A DNA stretch of 64,000 bases from Casuarius casuarius (taxonomy: Eukaryota > Chordata > Aves > Casuariiformes > Casuariidae): assembly GCA_003342895.1 (NCBI GenBank), contig PTFA01000035.1, positions 4,822,801-4,886,800 on the forward strand, read 5' to 3'. The notes under the pieces are model-generated. The model searched no databases. It was not told the origin of the DNA and was given only the letters and a program-made list of their open reading frames with translations. Position 1 is the first letter of the stretch. The number at the start of each line of letters is the position of its first letter. The position numbers and the translations under genes were made by a program. Below are positions 12,621 through 26,373 of this stretch, in pieces.

Positions 12621-14701
12621 ACAGCTACTTAATTTAAGATTCTTCAATAAAGGGCAACCCCTGAAACCCCTTAGATACTGCGGATGTTCTAGTGGAGCTT
12701 AATATATACGGACTCCATGTGCAGAGAGCTGGGCAGCATCAGAGCTCCCATTCAAGGAATCTGGTATCACCCTCTTGTGCATCTTTGAAAACATCCTGCA
12801 AGTGAACTTCATGGCTTTGCTACAGGCAAATTAAATACAGACGTTTCATTGGGCAGACTATCCCAAAACTAACCTTTCTACTGCAGCTCTTGCTCTGTCT
12901 GCAAAAGTCAATTTCAAAACCCAAATATTTAGGCTTTGTGAAGACATTAATGATACTGTAAATAGTATCAATGTAGACATACTCCTTTTTCAGCAGGCTT
13001 TTAATTCCTACGCATGTGCAGAAAACTGCTCACATAACTGCTACATGTCTAATAGCAAACATACTAGCTAGTTTTTTAAGCAGTCTGCTGAAAATGGAGC
13101 CTAAAATGTGATAGGAATTTCTACAATTTATTTATTCTGCCTACTGCCCTGACAGAAATCCATACAGTTTATTCTGCTTACCATAATGAGCTGGCCAGGG
13201 CAGGACTGACCAGAAGAGTAACCAAGGGGGGCTTTCAGAATTAGTAACTCAAGCCCAGGCAAACTAGGGCTAGAGGTTTGACGCAGGCTAATGGAAGCCT
13301 GCCTCCCTCATCTTGCCTAAAGTGAGGGAGAAAATTATTGGCAAACACACAAAAAAAAAAGAGATGAAAAAAAGGCTTTTTGAAAAACTCTCACAATAAA
13401 GCTAGCTGGAGGCACACAGGGCACACTCTACCAAAGAAGGGAAGATGGGTAGCTGTGCGCCCTGGCTTTGCCCCAAGGCAGTAACAGATCACAGTTCACT
13501 GCCTGTTTGCCTGCCCAAGACAGATCGATCTTACAGACTTCCAAACAAAGGTGAATTAGAGAGGAGTCCTAAGTCTATGAGTCCGTTTTAAAAATTTTTA
13601 TCCTTCTGTTCCTTATGTTTAAAACAACCTTCAGTGGTGTACTTCACAAGTTAAACCATTTATACAGTATCATATATGTGCGTTCATGCACGTACTTACT
13701 AATATCTACCATGCAAGTCCCAAAGAATTAAAACTACACAACCATAAGGTTCACACTCCTGACAAGATACTCAGAAGACATTTAAGTTATCATAAGGAGG
13801 AGGGGAAAACGGAAAGGAAACAAAAAGAATTTAAGTAGAAAGTACTTTAAACAGTTTCACCTAGACAAGCACAGTAGACAGAGGCTGCATCCACCAAATT
13901 GACCATACATACCCAGGTTCAGTCGAGACTGCAGAGGCTACGAACATCCCAGCACCCAGCAAAGGGCACTCTGACAGTAACCTGGCCAAAGGCCAACCGT
14001 AGTTTACCTGAATTCCCTAGATTTTTTTGCTTGTTTGCCTGACAGATACATTCAGTAATCCATCTACTCAAATGTAAGAATAAACCTCCCAGAATCAAGC
14101 ACCTGGAGACATCAACTTAAAATATGAACACTGGAACCATTAGCAGTGTGTGCAGCCACACCAAAATCAACAGTCCTTCGACACTTCCTACCCTAGCAGA
14201 GATATGCTCTACCACTGTCCCCCCTCAAAAAGCACAAGCATTCTATGAAGAAACTACAGAGCAGCAGAGAGGTACATCCTGGAAAACAATTTCACTCAAA
14301 GGCTTACCAGTTCTGTCCCTTTGCCAAATCCCAAGACATGTATTTGTGTACGTCTATGAGAACTTACCACACTTCCTGAAGAAGCAACCTAGTGCTTAAC
14401 TTCAACCTCTCTCCAGAACATGACATAAGCCACCAAACCAGGGCATGAAGCTGTATTAAGCAACTTAGACAGGAGGTAAACCCGAGGTGTTTCTATAGAT
14501 CAGTTACTGACGTTGGGCAAGAGGGACATTTGGCTCCCCTGTCCTGAAGCCTGGAAAAGGAAGGGAACAGTTACTGCAATAGGTACACTTCTCTAACAGC
14601 CTCAGAGACCTGTACGTGCAGTCAGGCAGTCACACGTCCGAAAAGCTGGTGTTTAATAGACAAGGCTGCAGGTGTCAGGGAGGAGGAACTGACAGTTTTG
14701 C

Positions 14702-14717
14702 TTTTTTTTTTTTTTTT
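14702..14717. repeat. Poly-T run (16)
   Basis: Sixteen consecutive T. It could be the reversed A-tail of an old retrocopy, but no recognisable body adjoins it on the left or right. Confidence 0.85.
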
Positions 14718-14782
14718 CTTCCTAAGATGAAAAGATGCTACATTACATTTAAATTGATATGAAGATTAAATCCATAAATCCT

Positions 14783-14804
14783 GCATAATAAAAGCATAAT
14801 AAAA
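14783..14804. repeat. Tandem duplication, 11 bp x2
   Basis: GCATAATAAAA is repeated exactly head-to-tail. Confidence 0.85.
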
Positions 14805-15372
14805 GCTAACTCAGAAAGAAATTTTACCTTTAACTCCTAAGTGCACACTGATGCTTCTTTTGAAAGGTCCTTAACTAAATCATTTTGAGCAGTACCACTA
14901 TAAATATATATGTTTTATCTCTTTAGAAATCAAAGAAAAAAAACCTAGCAGAGATTGCAATTATTTAAAAATTATTTCAAAAGGTCATAAACCCTCTTAA
15001 ATATATCTATCCAAATCAGCTTGACTATTCACTACAGGAACTCAGACATATCAACACACTGCTTGTTACTGTGATTAATTATGTGTGAACTGCATTTGCA
15101 ATACACAGAAAGCTGTGAAAACCACACACATGATTACATAACACACAAGAATTACATTCTTCACCCCCTTAAGCAAATTCGGATGTTTAGACTTTAACTA
15201 ATATAAGCAATTTTTTCGTTTTATTTTTACAAAGCATCTTCCAAGATAAAAGTTTTACTTTGCTTTGCTAACGGTTCCTATCATGGGAATCTTACAGAAA
15301 CTTAAATTAATCCTTCCACTAAGAAGGACCATCAGACACAATCTCTCTGAATAAGATAAAATGCTTCAGCTG

Positions 15373-15404
15373 ACACACAATAATCAGAACACACAATAAT
15401 CAGA
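15373..15404. repeat. Tandem duplication, 16 bp x2
   Basis: ACACACAATAATCAGA occurs twice, identical and head-to-tail. Identity of both copies suggests a recent slippage event. Confidence 0.9.
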
Positions 15405-16677
15405 AAACTATTCCAATAGGAAAAGGAATCCATAAAAATAATATAACCAGATAGCAACACAAAGAATGCAGTTGCGTAATAATACTTCTTTCTATGTAAG
15501 GTAGAGTGGATTATTTCTCTGGACATATGCAATTAAGAAGGAAAAGAAAAAAAGAAAGCAAGCAAGCACAGACAGCATGAGGCTGAATTGAAAATGCTTT
15601 ACATTGCAGCGTGGAAAGGAGTCTGAATGAAGCTCTAGTCATTAAGAGAAAATGATACAGCATGCAATTTGTACCAGGAAAAATTTAAACCACACAAGTA
15701 TCCTCTCAAAGAAAGCTGTCAAAATGCAATGCCTTCATTCATTACATATTGCAGAAAGAAAAACTACACACAGCATTTCCAATATGTTAAAAGGTTCTTA
15801 CAGCCCAACAATGTAAAAAATACACGTTCTTTCTTGAGCCTGTCTAGTTGGGTGAATGGAATTCAAATGGAAGACATTAAGGTTTTATTTGGGCACTGTT
15901 CATTTTACATTTTTTTTCCAGTGAAGTTATTAGTTAGCAAGGGCTTTTCTGGCTGATTTATACTAAGAAGAAACTTTGCCACTCAAGAAATCATACAAAA
16001 CACAACATGGTGGCACTTGGAGAGTTATGATGTACTGTTAGTTTTGGGGTTCCTGAGAACATTTACAGCAAGGACTGCAACAGACCCACGCTCAGCTAGA
16101 GCTTCCTAGTAATTGCTTGACCATTTGGAAATTTTGGCAACAGTGTGGATAAAACAGATGATATCTTATTCTAAAGGGGATTTTCCTTTAGGCATCATAC
16201 AAATTTGAAGTACTACTCTGCTGAAAAGGTCTTTGGACTAAAGACCATCTCTTCCTCTGTATTTTACTGCAACTGGAGCCTAATTTCATCCAGGGCCATT
16301 TTAGAAAGGATGTTTCCTTCACTTTAAAAAACACAGAAGTGACATGAAGAAAAACATGGTTACGCAAACCATAAAGAAAAGTAAGTTGATATGTATGGAG
16401 AAAAGTAATAAATTTTAATCTTGTATTAAAAGAAAAAAAAAAGAGCAACAGTGATGGAGAGATCAGGAAGACTTACTTAACAGCCTGAATAAACTTACAG
16501 TAAATGACACCAATTTCAACAGTACTTAATTCTTTCAACCCTTCAAGTAAATGAGAGTTTCTTGGTGAAAAATTATGTGAATTGGCTCAGCCACACTTTA
16601 TTGAGTGAATAAAGACTACAGAATTTTTTGGAAAAACAAAAATCCAAATTCTTCCAAGCCTTTGACACAGTAAAATA

Positions 16678-16706
16678 AAGTGGGTTTATATGGCATAAAC
16701 CCACTT
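16678..16706. repeat. Perfect inverted repeat, 12-bp arms, 5-nt loop
   Basis: AAGTGGGTTTAT (16678-16689) is followed by ATGGC and then its exact reverse complement ATAAACCCACTT (16695-16706). The stem contains a GTGGG/CCCAC core, so it is not simply AT pairing. No T-run follows and no gene is near. Function is unknown. Confidence 0.9.
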
Positions 16707-18339
16707 AGAGGCAAACAAGGCAGTATGTAAATCATAATTTGCAAACCAAGAATGGAATACGTAGCCATGAGAGAAAATGAAGAATATCAAGAAACACAGC
16801 AATAGGTGTGCAAATGTCAAGGTAGTATTCCTTTTCCTTCAGGCATACAAATTAAGTGCAGTATAATCTACAGGCTATATTTGGGATTGATACTGCCAGC
16901 ATTACCTTAGAGCAAAAGAGAGACTGGCTGCTGGAGATGCTAGATGCTTCAGACTGTCAGAAGCAATGATTTAGACAAGTTCTCATGTAAGGTCAAATAT
17001 TTTCAGCTCACTAGATCAATTCAAACATATTTCACCTCCCATCTAAATATAATCTTTGTAGCAAGTGGAATTGTATAGTGCTTAGCAATGTGCCTATTTA
17101 TTTTACTCTCTTTTTCCAATTGTAGATTCTCCAGGAAATATATATCAGGATAGCATTTCTGTCCTTTTGCAATCTATGCAGAAACATCCTGCGAGATAGG
17201 TGCCATAGCTCCAGTGGTAGAAGACCAAATTTTGTATATAAACAGAAAACTGAGTATACAGAACTTATCAGTAATGAGGATTCAATGAATATCCCTAGGT
17301 TATATATACAGTTTGGTCAGATTTTTCATGCCTGAGCTATGCTAGGATTACTACAGACTAAAGCATTTAATGAGTCCCAGAAAAGACAAAATACTTTTCA
17401 AAAGATGCTATGCGAAGTTGACCAAGGGATTTCCCAAAGCAAAAACCTCAGCTGCACTGCATACAAAGGGACCTGAAGAAATTCAGAAGTGGAAGGACAC
17501 ATCCCTTTCTATGAGAAGTTTTTTTTTTCCATCTTTCCCTCGAACAATAATGAGTTAGCAAAGAACAGAAGAAAAATGCCAGAGAATGCAAATTTGAAAC
17601 CAGAATGGACCTCAAGATTCCAGTATCTACTTATTTTCCTTAAGAAACTGAAGGCGTTTACTGTTCCTTATAAAATTCAAAAAAATTTTGCTCCTAGCTT
17701 TTGTGATCCTTATTAGAAGATTAAAAAGCTAAACTATTCTTGGGTTAATTTTAATTGCTCTTATGATATGGTAAAGGCTGTCTAACAACTTGCTAACATC
17801 AGCAACTCTACATCTTACAAACAGACAAATTTGTCAGTGTCTGAACACCAAAGTAATTTAATTCTTTCCCAAAAGAAAACACTAATAGATGAGCCACCTG
17901 AAAAGGAAATGGGAGTCTGGAAGGGAACTTTCCCTATCATCCAGTCAAATACAGCAGTAGTGGCAGAATTCAACAGACAATACGTCCTATGGTGAGGAAA
18001 GGCAATTCACCTTGTAACCCTCAGCATGTTACAAAAGTATCCATTGTCCAGAGATAATAAGGACTCTCTCCCCTACATCTTCTATTTCTTACTTATCAGT
18101 GCCATTTCTCTGCAGATCCTAATGCAACTCGGAAACAGCAATAGCCCCTACTAACCTTGTACCCGTCTGCCATTTTGTAGAATTCCAAAGCTTAATGATT
18201 CATGTACAAAGTTAAAGAATATGGGAATTGTGACAATGATCTTTCAAATTCTGCTTTCCGGATATCTTGCACTATATCAATGCCTAATGTTTCTAGGCTT
18301 CCTGAGATCATGAAAGACGCAACAGAAGTTATTCTCACA

Positions 18340-18435
18340 CCTTAGCCCAGAAGAATGACATGAACTGCATTTTTCTCATGCAAGATACCTTGCAGTTACT
18401 TATGGATGGTTACTTATCTCTGTAGTATGTAGCAC
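18340..18435 (+). repeat. Diverged direct repeat, copy A
   Basis: This segment aligns with 19795-19893 in the same orientation. Exact shared blocks are GAAGAATGACAT (18350-18361) and ATTTTTCTCATGC (18369-18381), at nearly the same spacing as in copy B. They are followed by looser matches around CAGTTA and CATCTCTG-like sequence. By eye roughly two thirds to three quarters of positions match. It is not a repeat family I recognise. It may be an old local duplication or two members of an unlisted dispersed family. Confidence 0.65.
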
Positions 18436-19794
18436 GCTAAAACCATCAAAGCGGTAACAGAAGCTATTCATTGTACATATTGCACATGTAATTTAGAAAG
18501 TAAAAAAATAAAAGAGCTGGAAATGAGGCAAGATGTGCTAAGCACTGTCCTTTGAGGAGTGTGACACCACTTTCTTGTCTGCCATCTACGCATTCTGTCA
18601 TTCAGTGTAGCACAGACATTCAACACACTTCACCTGTTGTCCTCTCTCCTCATTCCTTTCCTATGGCCAAGGGAAATGCCCTGAAGTTCTGCAAATATTT
18701 AAAGAGATTGTGAATTTGGGATTCCTCTAGGTAAAGAAAAGAGGAAACTGAAACACCTTCCCTGAGTTGAACAGGAATCCACCAGTACTGACGCGTGAAG
18801 CTAGCTTGAGTAAAACACAACAGTTTTAATCTCAGGAAAATAAAGGATGGGCCCCAAAAATCTGGCCTTAGTCATTTAGGGTTCTGTCACAAGAACCAAT
18901 TAGCCCACTGCCCTGCAATGCTGCAGGCTACATTAGTTGTCTAAAAGCCATTTATTCTGTCACACATTTGGGAACAGATAAACTATCACAATATTGCAAC
19001 AAAGTGCAAAGTTTTGGTTTTGAGGTTTCTTTTTTATGATTTTGTTGTTCTAAAAACTTCAAAACTGCTTTGTAAAATTTATGATTTCTCCTTTTTCCTC
19101 AAACATTCTCTTTTACGGTTATAAACAAAGCTTAGGCAAACAGAGGTGAATTTGCCGAGTCTCAATGGTGTTATTTTGTTTTGTTTTCTTACTTGACAGA
19201 CCTCCTACAATTGAAGACCACAGCATAGCCGAGGTCTATTAGGGAAAATATCTCATATTCTTATTCTTACTTTTTAGTGCTTTCCTTTACGACAGAGCAA
19301 AACTAAGTGTTTTTCTTCATTGTTGTATTTCTGAGGAGTTGATATTGAACAGTTCAGTGTTAAACTTTTAAGAAGTTCCAAATGATGGCTGTCACTTCTT
19401 CCCAACTCCGCATCTCACAGATTTCAAGTGGGGAGGAGGCAGAATTTTACAAAAATGCTGAAAGAAGGCAAGATGTGGAAAAAAGACAGCTTTGGTTCAG
19501 TAAATCATTGCTTCTATGAAAAGAGCGAATATTCATGTGCGTGAGGGGAATCCTCATCTCTTTAAGACAAAAAATGGTTCTTCAGCAGCTTCCATCATGT
19601 TTCCGTCTTCCTGCTCTGGATGTAAATGCTGCTTGCAGGCAACTTAAATTTGCCCTCAAGGCTTACATTGCGTTAGGAAATTTATAAAATTAAACATATT
19701 CTATTAGTAGATGTTTTCTCCTCAGGCACCCTAGTTTACAGGCTGGTTTCATGTCTCTTTTCCAAACTGATATGTAGCTACTTCACTGATGCAT

Positions 19795-19893
19795 ACCTCA
19801 GCCTGGAAGAATGACATATACCTAGATTTTTCTCATGCAGCATCATCTCACAGTTATTAACTGCATCTTGCTCATCTCTGCTGCGTGCAGCAG
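19795..19893 (+). repeat. Diverged direct repeat, copy B
   Basis: Partner of the segment about 1.45 kb upstream. The shared blocks lie at 19806-19817 and 19826-19838. Similarity continues through the CAGTTATTA and CTCATCTCTGCTG parts to about 19893, with small insertions and deletions. Flanking sequence does not align clearly. Confidence 0.65.
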
Positions 19894-22291
19894 TAAGAAG
19901 CACATAGATTTGGTCTATTAAAAATTGTTTTATCTACTATTCTTCTGTATTATATTAACAATGACATGTAGATTTAATATCTGAAGATAGAAAAGCAAAT
20001 GAAGTCATGCATTTTAGCCAAATTAAAAGGTGAAACCGACAGGTTAGTTATCTAGGTCTTGTAAATTTGTAGAGGTTCAAAGCTTGCTTAACACTGATCC
20101 TTACTTGTTCTAACAGAGCACAAACACTGAAAGCTCTCCAGTATGCATAGCGTCCACTTACTATTTCCCACATTTCATTTTGCTTTAATGGAAGTCAATA
20201 AGCATTTTCCAGTCATTGTCAGTGCAGCAAGGGCAGCCTTTCAATTGCTTGCCTTAAGGAAATTGATTCCATATATTTATACATACACCTTGTTAAGTCT
20301 TAGATGCCACACCTCACATGCATTTCAGACCAGTAGTTACATGGGCAGTAACAGTAGGCTGCACTATAAATGAATTAAGTGTGGATTAAATCATAACTTT
20401 AAGCAAGTAAGGTTACTAATCAGCTGAAGACAGAAAAAAAACCACTGCTAGCTGTCTTTCATGTTTATAGAAATATTCAGATAGATACTTTATAATTGAG
20501 ACCGGACGATAAGATCAGTGTAATAAAGAATTCACTGTTTATTTGAAAGTTGTTAGAAATTTCAAGGATAGTATCTTGAACAGAGGAAATTAGAAGCTGT
20601 GTCCATTCTGTGATGCAGTAGTAATCACAGTGAGAGACCCAGAAGCTGTCACAGAGGTCACAATTAGACATACAAATGTGAAGAGACAACTATCTCAACA
20701 CAAAGAAGAACTGCACATTAAAATCTATTGGAAATGCATCAGAAACCCAATGTCATCTTAATCCATGTGTAAGAAAATGACTTTGATGCCCGGAAATCAA
20801 CTTCATCACCAAGGGGAACTGCAAATGGTGTCCTGATGACATTTGTTTCTGTAAAAAGAAAAATCAGAGGGGACCAAGGCACATGCTCTCTACTGGGACA
20901 AGTTCAGAAGGGAAGGATAAAAGAAGCAATTATATAAGCAGACATGTTTTCACAGATTAGTACCATTTCTCCATATCCTGAAGCAGTAGTCTCGAAACAA
21001 AAACTTCAAACTATTTTTGCCAGATCTACTGGCTAGCAGCCAGTAAGAGGCTATGGGAAACATTAACGTATGACCTTCAGCTTCAAGCTTTCAGGCTGAC
21101 AGAAGACCATGAGTAGATGGACACAATGCAGATTACATAGCTGTTGACCAGCCCAAACCCCAATAGGTCAATATAAAATAAATACATATATGTTCCTCTT
21201 TATCCTTTAATATGAGCTTGATCAGAAAAAAGTGTAGGATCAGAGATGTCTACTGAGGTCACTATTTTATTTTGCTTTGTACAACAGCTTACTAAATAAA
21301 AAAAGATCATCTTTCCAGTGCACTTCCAATGTGCCCTGATTGTCCCTTCAAAGGGGAGAGATATAGGCTTTCAGGAAGTGGGAAAGTGTTCTCAAAGAAA
21401 GCAGAAGATGGAAGAGCTTCTATCCCAACAAACCATCTGCAATGGACAAACATGAGTCAGCTTTTAATCTCCTCAGCAGATCAAAAAGCTGAGCCAGCTA
21501 GTTTGGTCAAGGATATCACAACTACCACTTCAAACTTAACATGCTATTCTTTCTTACACACACAGTTCAGACCTGCACCCTCACCCTCCGCACCAAGCAA
21601 TCTATATGCAGAAAGGCCACTGCTCATGAAGACCACCAATATTTAATACAAGGAAGAACGTGGCCCTTGCTATCAGTGTCGTGCTCTTTAACAGTATATA
21701 CTTCAAGTTCTACCAGCATTTGCAGATCAGACAAACAAGCTTCTTCCACCCTCTGTCATTTCTCTACTTACAGTACTTAAGATTGAATAAATAACTTGAT
21801 AAATAACCTACAGGTAAAGCAGGAATTACCAGGGCTAAATGGATAAAGAGGATAAAGGAATCTATTCTTTAAACTTGATTTAACAGTTCTGGCTTATTAA
21901 TTTCTGGAGTCTTCGTTTACCATAAGAACAAAGGACAGCAATTCAGAACAGGTATTTGATCTGTAATCCAAATGAGGTCATCAGGAATTTGAACTACCAA
22001 TGTTAAGATGACCTTAAAATTGTTTCATTATTACTGAAATAGCATTATGTATTTCATTAGGCTAGCAGTCCCCAACCAGCACTCACTTTTGAATAGACTT
22101 AATGAGCCATCACTTCATATAATCAATCCAGACATCATACTGTATGTACTGATCAAATTCAAAATCTAGTGCTGTTATAGCTTTTATGCTAAACATAATT
22201 GTGGTCTGTTGATTCAAAGCCCAAATCTAAATATAAGCAGTTAAACTAAAAAATTATGTTTTTTTTCCTCTAAAAACTTCATTGAAACAGT

Positions 22292-22315
22292 CCCCCCCCC
22301 CCTTTTTTTTTTTTT
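22292..22315. repeat. C11-T13 compound pyrimidine run
   Basis: Eleven C directly followed by thirteen T. Length is likely variable and error-prone. Confidence 0.9.
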
Positions 22316-23627
22316 AAATGAACCATCTGATTTAGAATTTCATTGTTTCAAAGTATTTTTTAGCCAAAGACTAGGCAGGAAATCATAAATGAAAATTCAT
22401 TATCATTTACAAACCAATATAACTGTAATCACTTCACCAAAAATTAAAGTAGAAAGGTGTAAGAAGGATAGGACTTTAAAATTCCTTTCTTATTATGCTG
22501 GCAACACTTACAAAAGCAGACACAGAGCAAGAGTGCTAGCACAGACGGTTCACAGCACGAGGAATGTTACTCAGCAGATAGCACTAATCATAGTTCATAT
22601 GCTTTACGCATGGAGGCGATCTGTACTTCGGGACCCACCTAAAACCGACTGAAAAAAGTGTAGGCAGCATATTAATGAAAGTGCTGCTGCCAATTTACCT
22701 TAGCCTAGGAGGAAATGGGAGCATTTGAGCATGGAGACAGAGTGAGAAGCAGGTGCCTGGGAAAAATTCTGTTTTTCATTTGAGTAAAACTCCAAAATCT
22801 TTTAATTAAAGTCTTTTCATAAAATGTTACACTTTTATAGAAAGTATGTTATTTGTCATCCAGCTTTAGAAATATCTAAGGTGCACGCCTTCATGTCATT
22901 TCTTCTTGTAAAACTTGAAATTCAAAAGTTAGTATTAAATTACAGAAGTATATAAAATTACTTGCCAATTAACTAACCTTAAAATTAAATATCCTCATTT
23001 AGGCAAAGTTTAATTCTTACAAAGTTCTGTAATGCACATCAGCTGCAACAAAGAAATACTGGCCTAAATCATTTGATCCTGTGAATCAGTTCTTTCTTGA
23101 AGCATCAAGTACGTTTTTCAGATGTACTTATTTGACTTACATTCCTTCCTATATCAAGGCAGGAGGTAACAAGTCAGCTCCAAGTAACATCAGTAAGCAC
23201 AGTCTTCTCCGATTGTCCTTATATTTTCCCAGGTATGCTGCGTCAACATCCATGTTCAAGTTTAAAGATTCAAAACTGACATTACACTGAGTTTTGAATT
23301 CCTGAAAATAGCAGCTTACAAAGAAACTTTCACAGATCTTGAACAGCAGCAGTTCACAATACCACCATACTGCAACCTGACCGACACTGATTTAAAGCTG
23401 CTATGTACTCTACTTAGCTCTGCCTCTTCATCCTAGTTTCTTGTATTATCCTCATTAATTAAGCTGGTTTTGAGTTAGTTCAATGACAGCTGAGGAGCAC
23501 CTTTTGAATAACCAAATACTGTGCCCTCCTTATTTTGTTTCTATGACTGCTAATCATTAAGTTTTGCACTAGTGGATACTTCTGCATCACCATAGCACGA
23601 TCTGCATTGCTGCTTTTAGTGCTCCCA

Positions 23628-23659
23628 CATAATGCCTTCGATTGTCATGAAGCATTATG
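23628..23659. repeat. Imperfect inverted repeat, 8+3 bp with one bulge
   Basis: CATAATGC, a bulged C and TTC pair with GAA and GCATTATG across a 9-nt loop. It is short and isolated, and may be chance. Confidence 0.7.
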
Positions 23660-24926
23660 CTAAGGTGCTCACATGAATTTGATCCCCAATGGACTTTAGC
23701 TCACAAAGGTACTTTTGTTATTTTGATATTCAAAAACAATTTAAAATGTTCATAATGAGGTCTATTTACCAGCCATATAATGGGAAGATTGTTTCCAATT
23801 ACAAAGCACAGTCATAAGAGACAGTGATTACTGTCTGCAGTTTTCACTGACAGGATATATAATCTTTCCATAGCAGGGCACAGACCACAAACCAAGTAAA
23901 TGATTGGGGTTTATCTGAGTACTACTTACTCCTCTATTCTACTGATTCTGTTTTGTTTGTCTGAATTGCAGCAAGATCGCTTCAACACTTCTCATCTTGT
24001 GCAGCCTGAGGCCTTGCCCCTTGCAATAAAAACTTAGAATTAATTGACCCTAGCAATGACACAAGTGCTGGAACACGGTTTGTGCAATTCCTAATAAAGA
24101 ATCATTTCCAAATCATTTTTCCTAGAGATAAATCTACAAAGGAGAGTGCACATTTTAATATACAAGAACGAAAGAGCAGTAGTTTTGTGTGCCACCGAAG
24201 CACAATAGCAGAGTACTACAGACCCAACTGGCTGCATGAATCCAAGAAGGTGTTCAGTCAGAGGACACAGAGTAAACAGACACACACACCATCAATCAGC
24301 AATTGCATCAAATAAGATAGGTGGCAGTTAGTAGTACAGTATTCAAAATAAATCAGTTAGATGTTCACTAATGTCCTTTTATTTGATGCCAGGTTAAGTA
24401 AAATTTCACCATTAAGTAAAGTATTCAAGCAAATGCTTTCATTCTTCCTTGAATGAGAACATAAAGATTCAGAAAATAAGAAGTAGTTTAACCCAGACCA
24501 AAAAAAAGAACTGATGAACAATACTCTTGTAGTGTCTTGTATTATGTAAGACACAGTATCTTTAAAATAATTTAAAGGAGAAAGATTATTATTACATTTC
24601 ATGAAGATATGTCAGGAGATGTAATAAGCAAACCAAATGCTAACAAAACTCAACAAAACATGCTTCAATTGGAAATGCCAATTACTGGTATTTGACTGTT
24701 AGTCCTAATGTTATCTGCTTTTTATTGTTTATAGGCATGTGGAACAGGACATCTGAGTTGGAAGAAGTCCATTTCAATATCTGAGTCCATCCTTCTTAGA
24801 AACACAGGACACCTACTGAGTGAGAAGTCTCAAACAGCGACATCAGCTTTTCTCATATTTTCTAGAGAAAAGATATACCAGACATTGCATTTGACCTTTT
24901 AGTTTTGGTAACAGGCAGACCTCTTT

Positions 24927-24946
24927 TCTCATTAATTCTCATTAAT
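24927..24946. repeat. Tandem duplication, 10 bp x2
   Basis: TCTCATTAAT is repeated exactly. Confidence 0.85.
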
Positions 24947-26373
24947 GTGGAAGTGGCATCAAGTTTTTGCCATTGTGAATCCCTCTCCAATTCCTCCTAC
25001 TACTGTGACAATACAGAGTTTTATCCAAATAATCAGCAAAGTGCTACTTCCCATGTTTTCTTCGTAATACCCACTTTCTTGTAATATTCTAGGCTGCTCC
25101 TAGATTTTCAAATAGTAAGAATAGCCAAGTGCATTGTGTTTAGTTTAACCTCGTGATGATGAAATGTTTTCTTTCAGTAATCCATGCACAAGTTCACCTG
25201 ATGACTGCCTAAGGTATATGCAGAAGTTTATCCTAAAATCACTTGGGAAATTAAATCAACTTAGGTTGTGGCTGCCTATCACCGAACTGTGCTTCTTACC
25301 TGAAATGCACACTAGATGGACATAAAGCTTTTCCCAAGTCATGGAGTCCAAAGGAATGTATTTTTCATTTGTGTTTTGTTTCCAGATCACCTGTAACTGA
25401 CGCAAGTTCAACAAAACTTTAAAGAAATCAGATTCTGTTCTGGTTCAAAAGGAGGAAAATCCAACTTCTTGAACCAGTCTTCAATTCAAGGTTGTGTCCC
25501 AAAGATTTAAGTTCTGAGTCAAGGTTACAGTCCAGCTTAAGGTAAATAGTAATAATTAAACCAGTTTTTGGCTTGTGTTCAGTTTGTCTCTGTGGCTTAG
25601 ATATTGAACAATTTGAAGGCCAAGAAACAAACTTTACCTATCCAACCAATATTCCCAGTGCAGTTACAGTAATTTACACAACTGCATTTTGGGTTGCCAG
25701 GGAGGAATTCAGAAATCCTCAGTCAGTGGTTCCCATCTCCTGAAGTGGGTTTTTTATTTGCGTGGGATAAGCAGCAGGGGCAAGCACTGTAATCACAGTT
25801 GCAGCGAGACGTTTCGAAATCAGCTACCATAACTACAGATCATTGTAGCTCAACTCCTGAATGGCAAAGATGAACATCCAGGAAGGCTTGGGTTTTTTTT
25901 TTTCCTCTCCATTTAGCACCTCTCCAATCTCTTGTCTCCCCAGTAGAGACTCTGACTGTAAATACATCATCCTGCAGGAGTCTCAGTGTCTGAGACCGAT
26001 GAAAGTTGTAGGGTCGTTATATTTGTGCTCCGCCATGATATTATTTTACACTTGGAATAAACAATGAATACCGGTATATTCACAATTTATGTGTTTCTCC
26101 CCAATCTGATACTTCTATATTCTCAGACATTTAAACAATCACGATTTTTAAATGAAATAGAAATAACCTTTACATCACCTTATCTGTTAGGAAGCTTAGA
26201 ACATCAGTGCATAAAAAGTGCTGTACACTTGTAGTTAGACACGTCCCAACACTTCTGGAAGAAATTCAAATGTTCACCATAACAGAGATACCAAGAACAT
26301 CTTTCTACGTGGAGAAGCACACAATATAGCAAAAGAGCTTTAACAAAGAAAGGTAAACTGAAGCCCCCAAAAT

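Larger units (their letters stand above)
12621..16677. other. Gene-free stretch
   Basis: No gene was recognised. The part at about 13170-13550 is less AT-rich but encodes nothing recognisable. A 7-bp hairpin lies at 12951-12970, just upstream. The stretch holds T16 at 14702-14717, an 11-bp duplication at 14783-14804 and a 16-bp duplication at 15373-15404. Short open frames (for example 14124-14399 and 15669-15956) show no domains. Confidence 0.55.
16707..22291. other. Gene-free stretch with a diverged repeat pair
   Basis: No gene was recognised. It holds the two related segments at 18340-18435 and 19795-19893. Small open frames at 17370-17716 and 21329-21780 overlap in several frames and show no domain. 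Confidence 0.55.
22316..26373. other. Gene-free stretch
   Basis: No gene was recognised. It contains an 11-bp imperfect hairpin at 23628-23659 and a 10-bp tandem duplication at 24927-24946. Short open frames at 22389-22652 and 24082-24315 show no domain and overlap opposite-strand frames. Confidence 0.55.

Noticed and set aside
12604..12625. Pyrimidine run followed by ACAG, like a 3' splice site
   Set aside because: No recognisable coding frame or 5' splice site follows within exon distance. It is a plain poly-C run.
14702..14717. T16 as reversed A-tail of a processed pseudogene
   Set aside because: No recognisable gene-like body or target-site duplication on either side.
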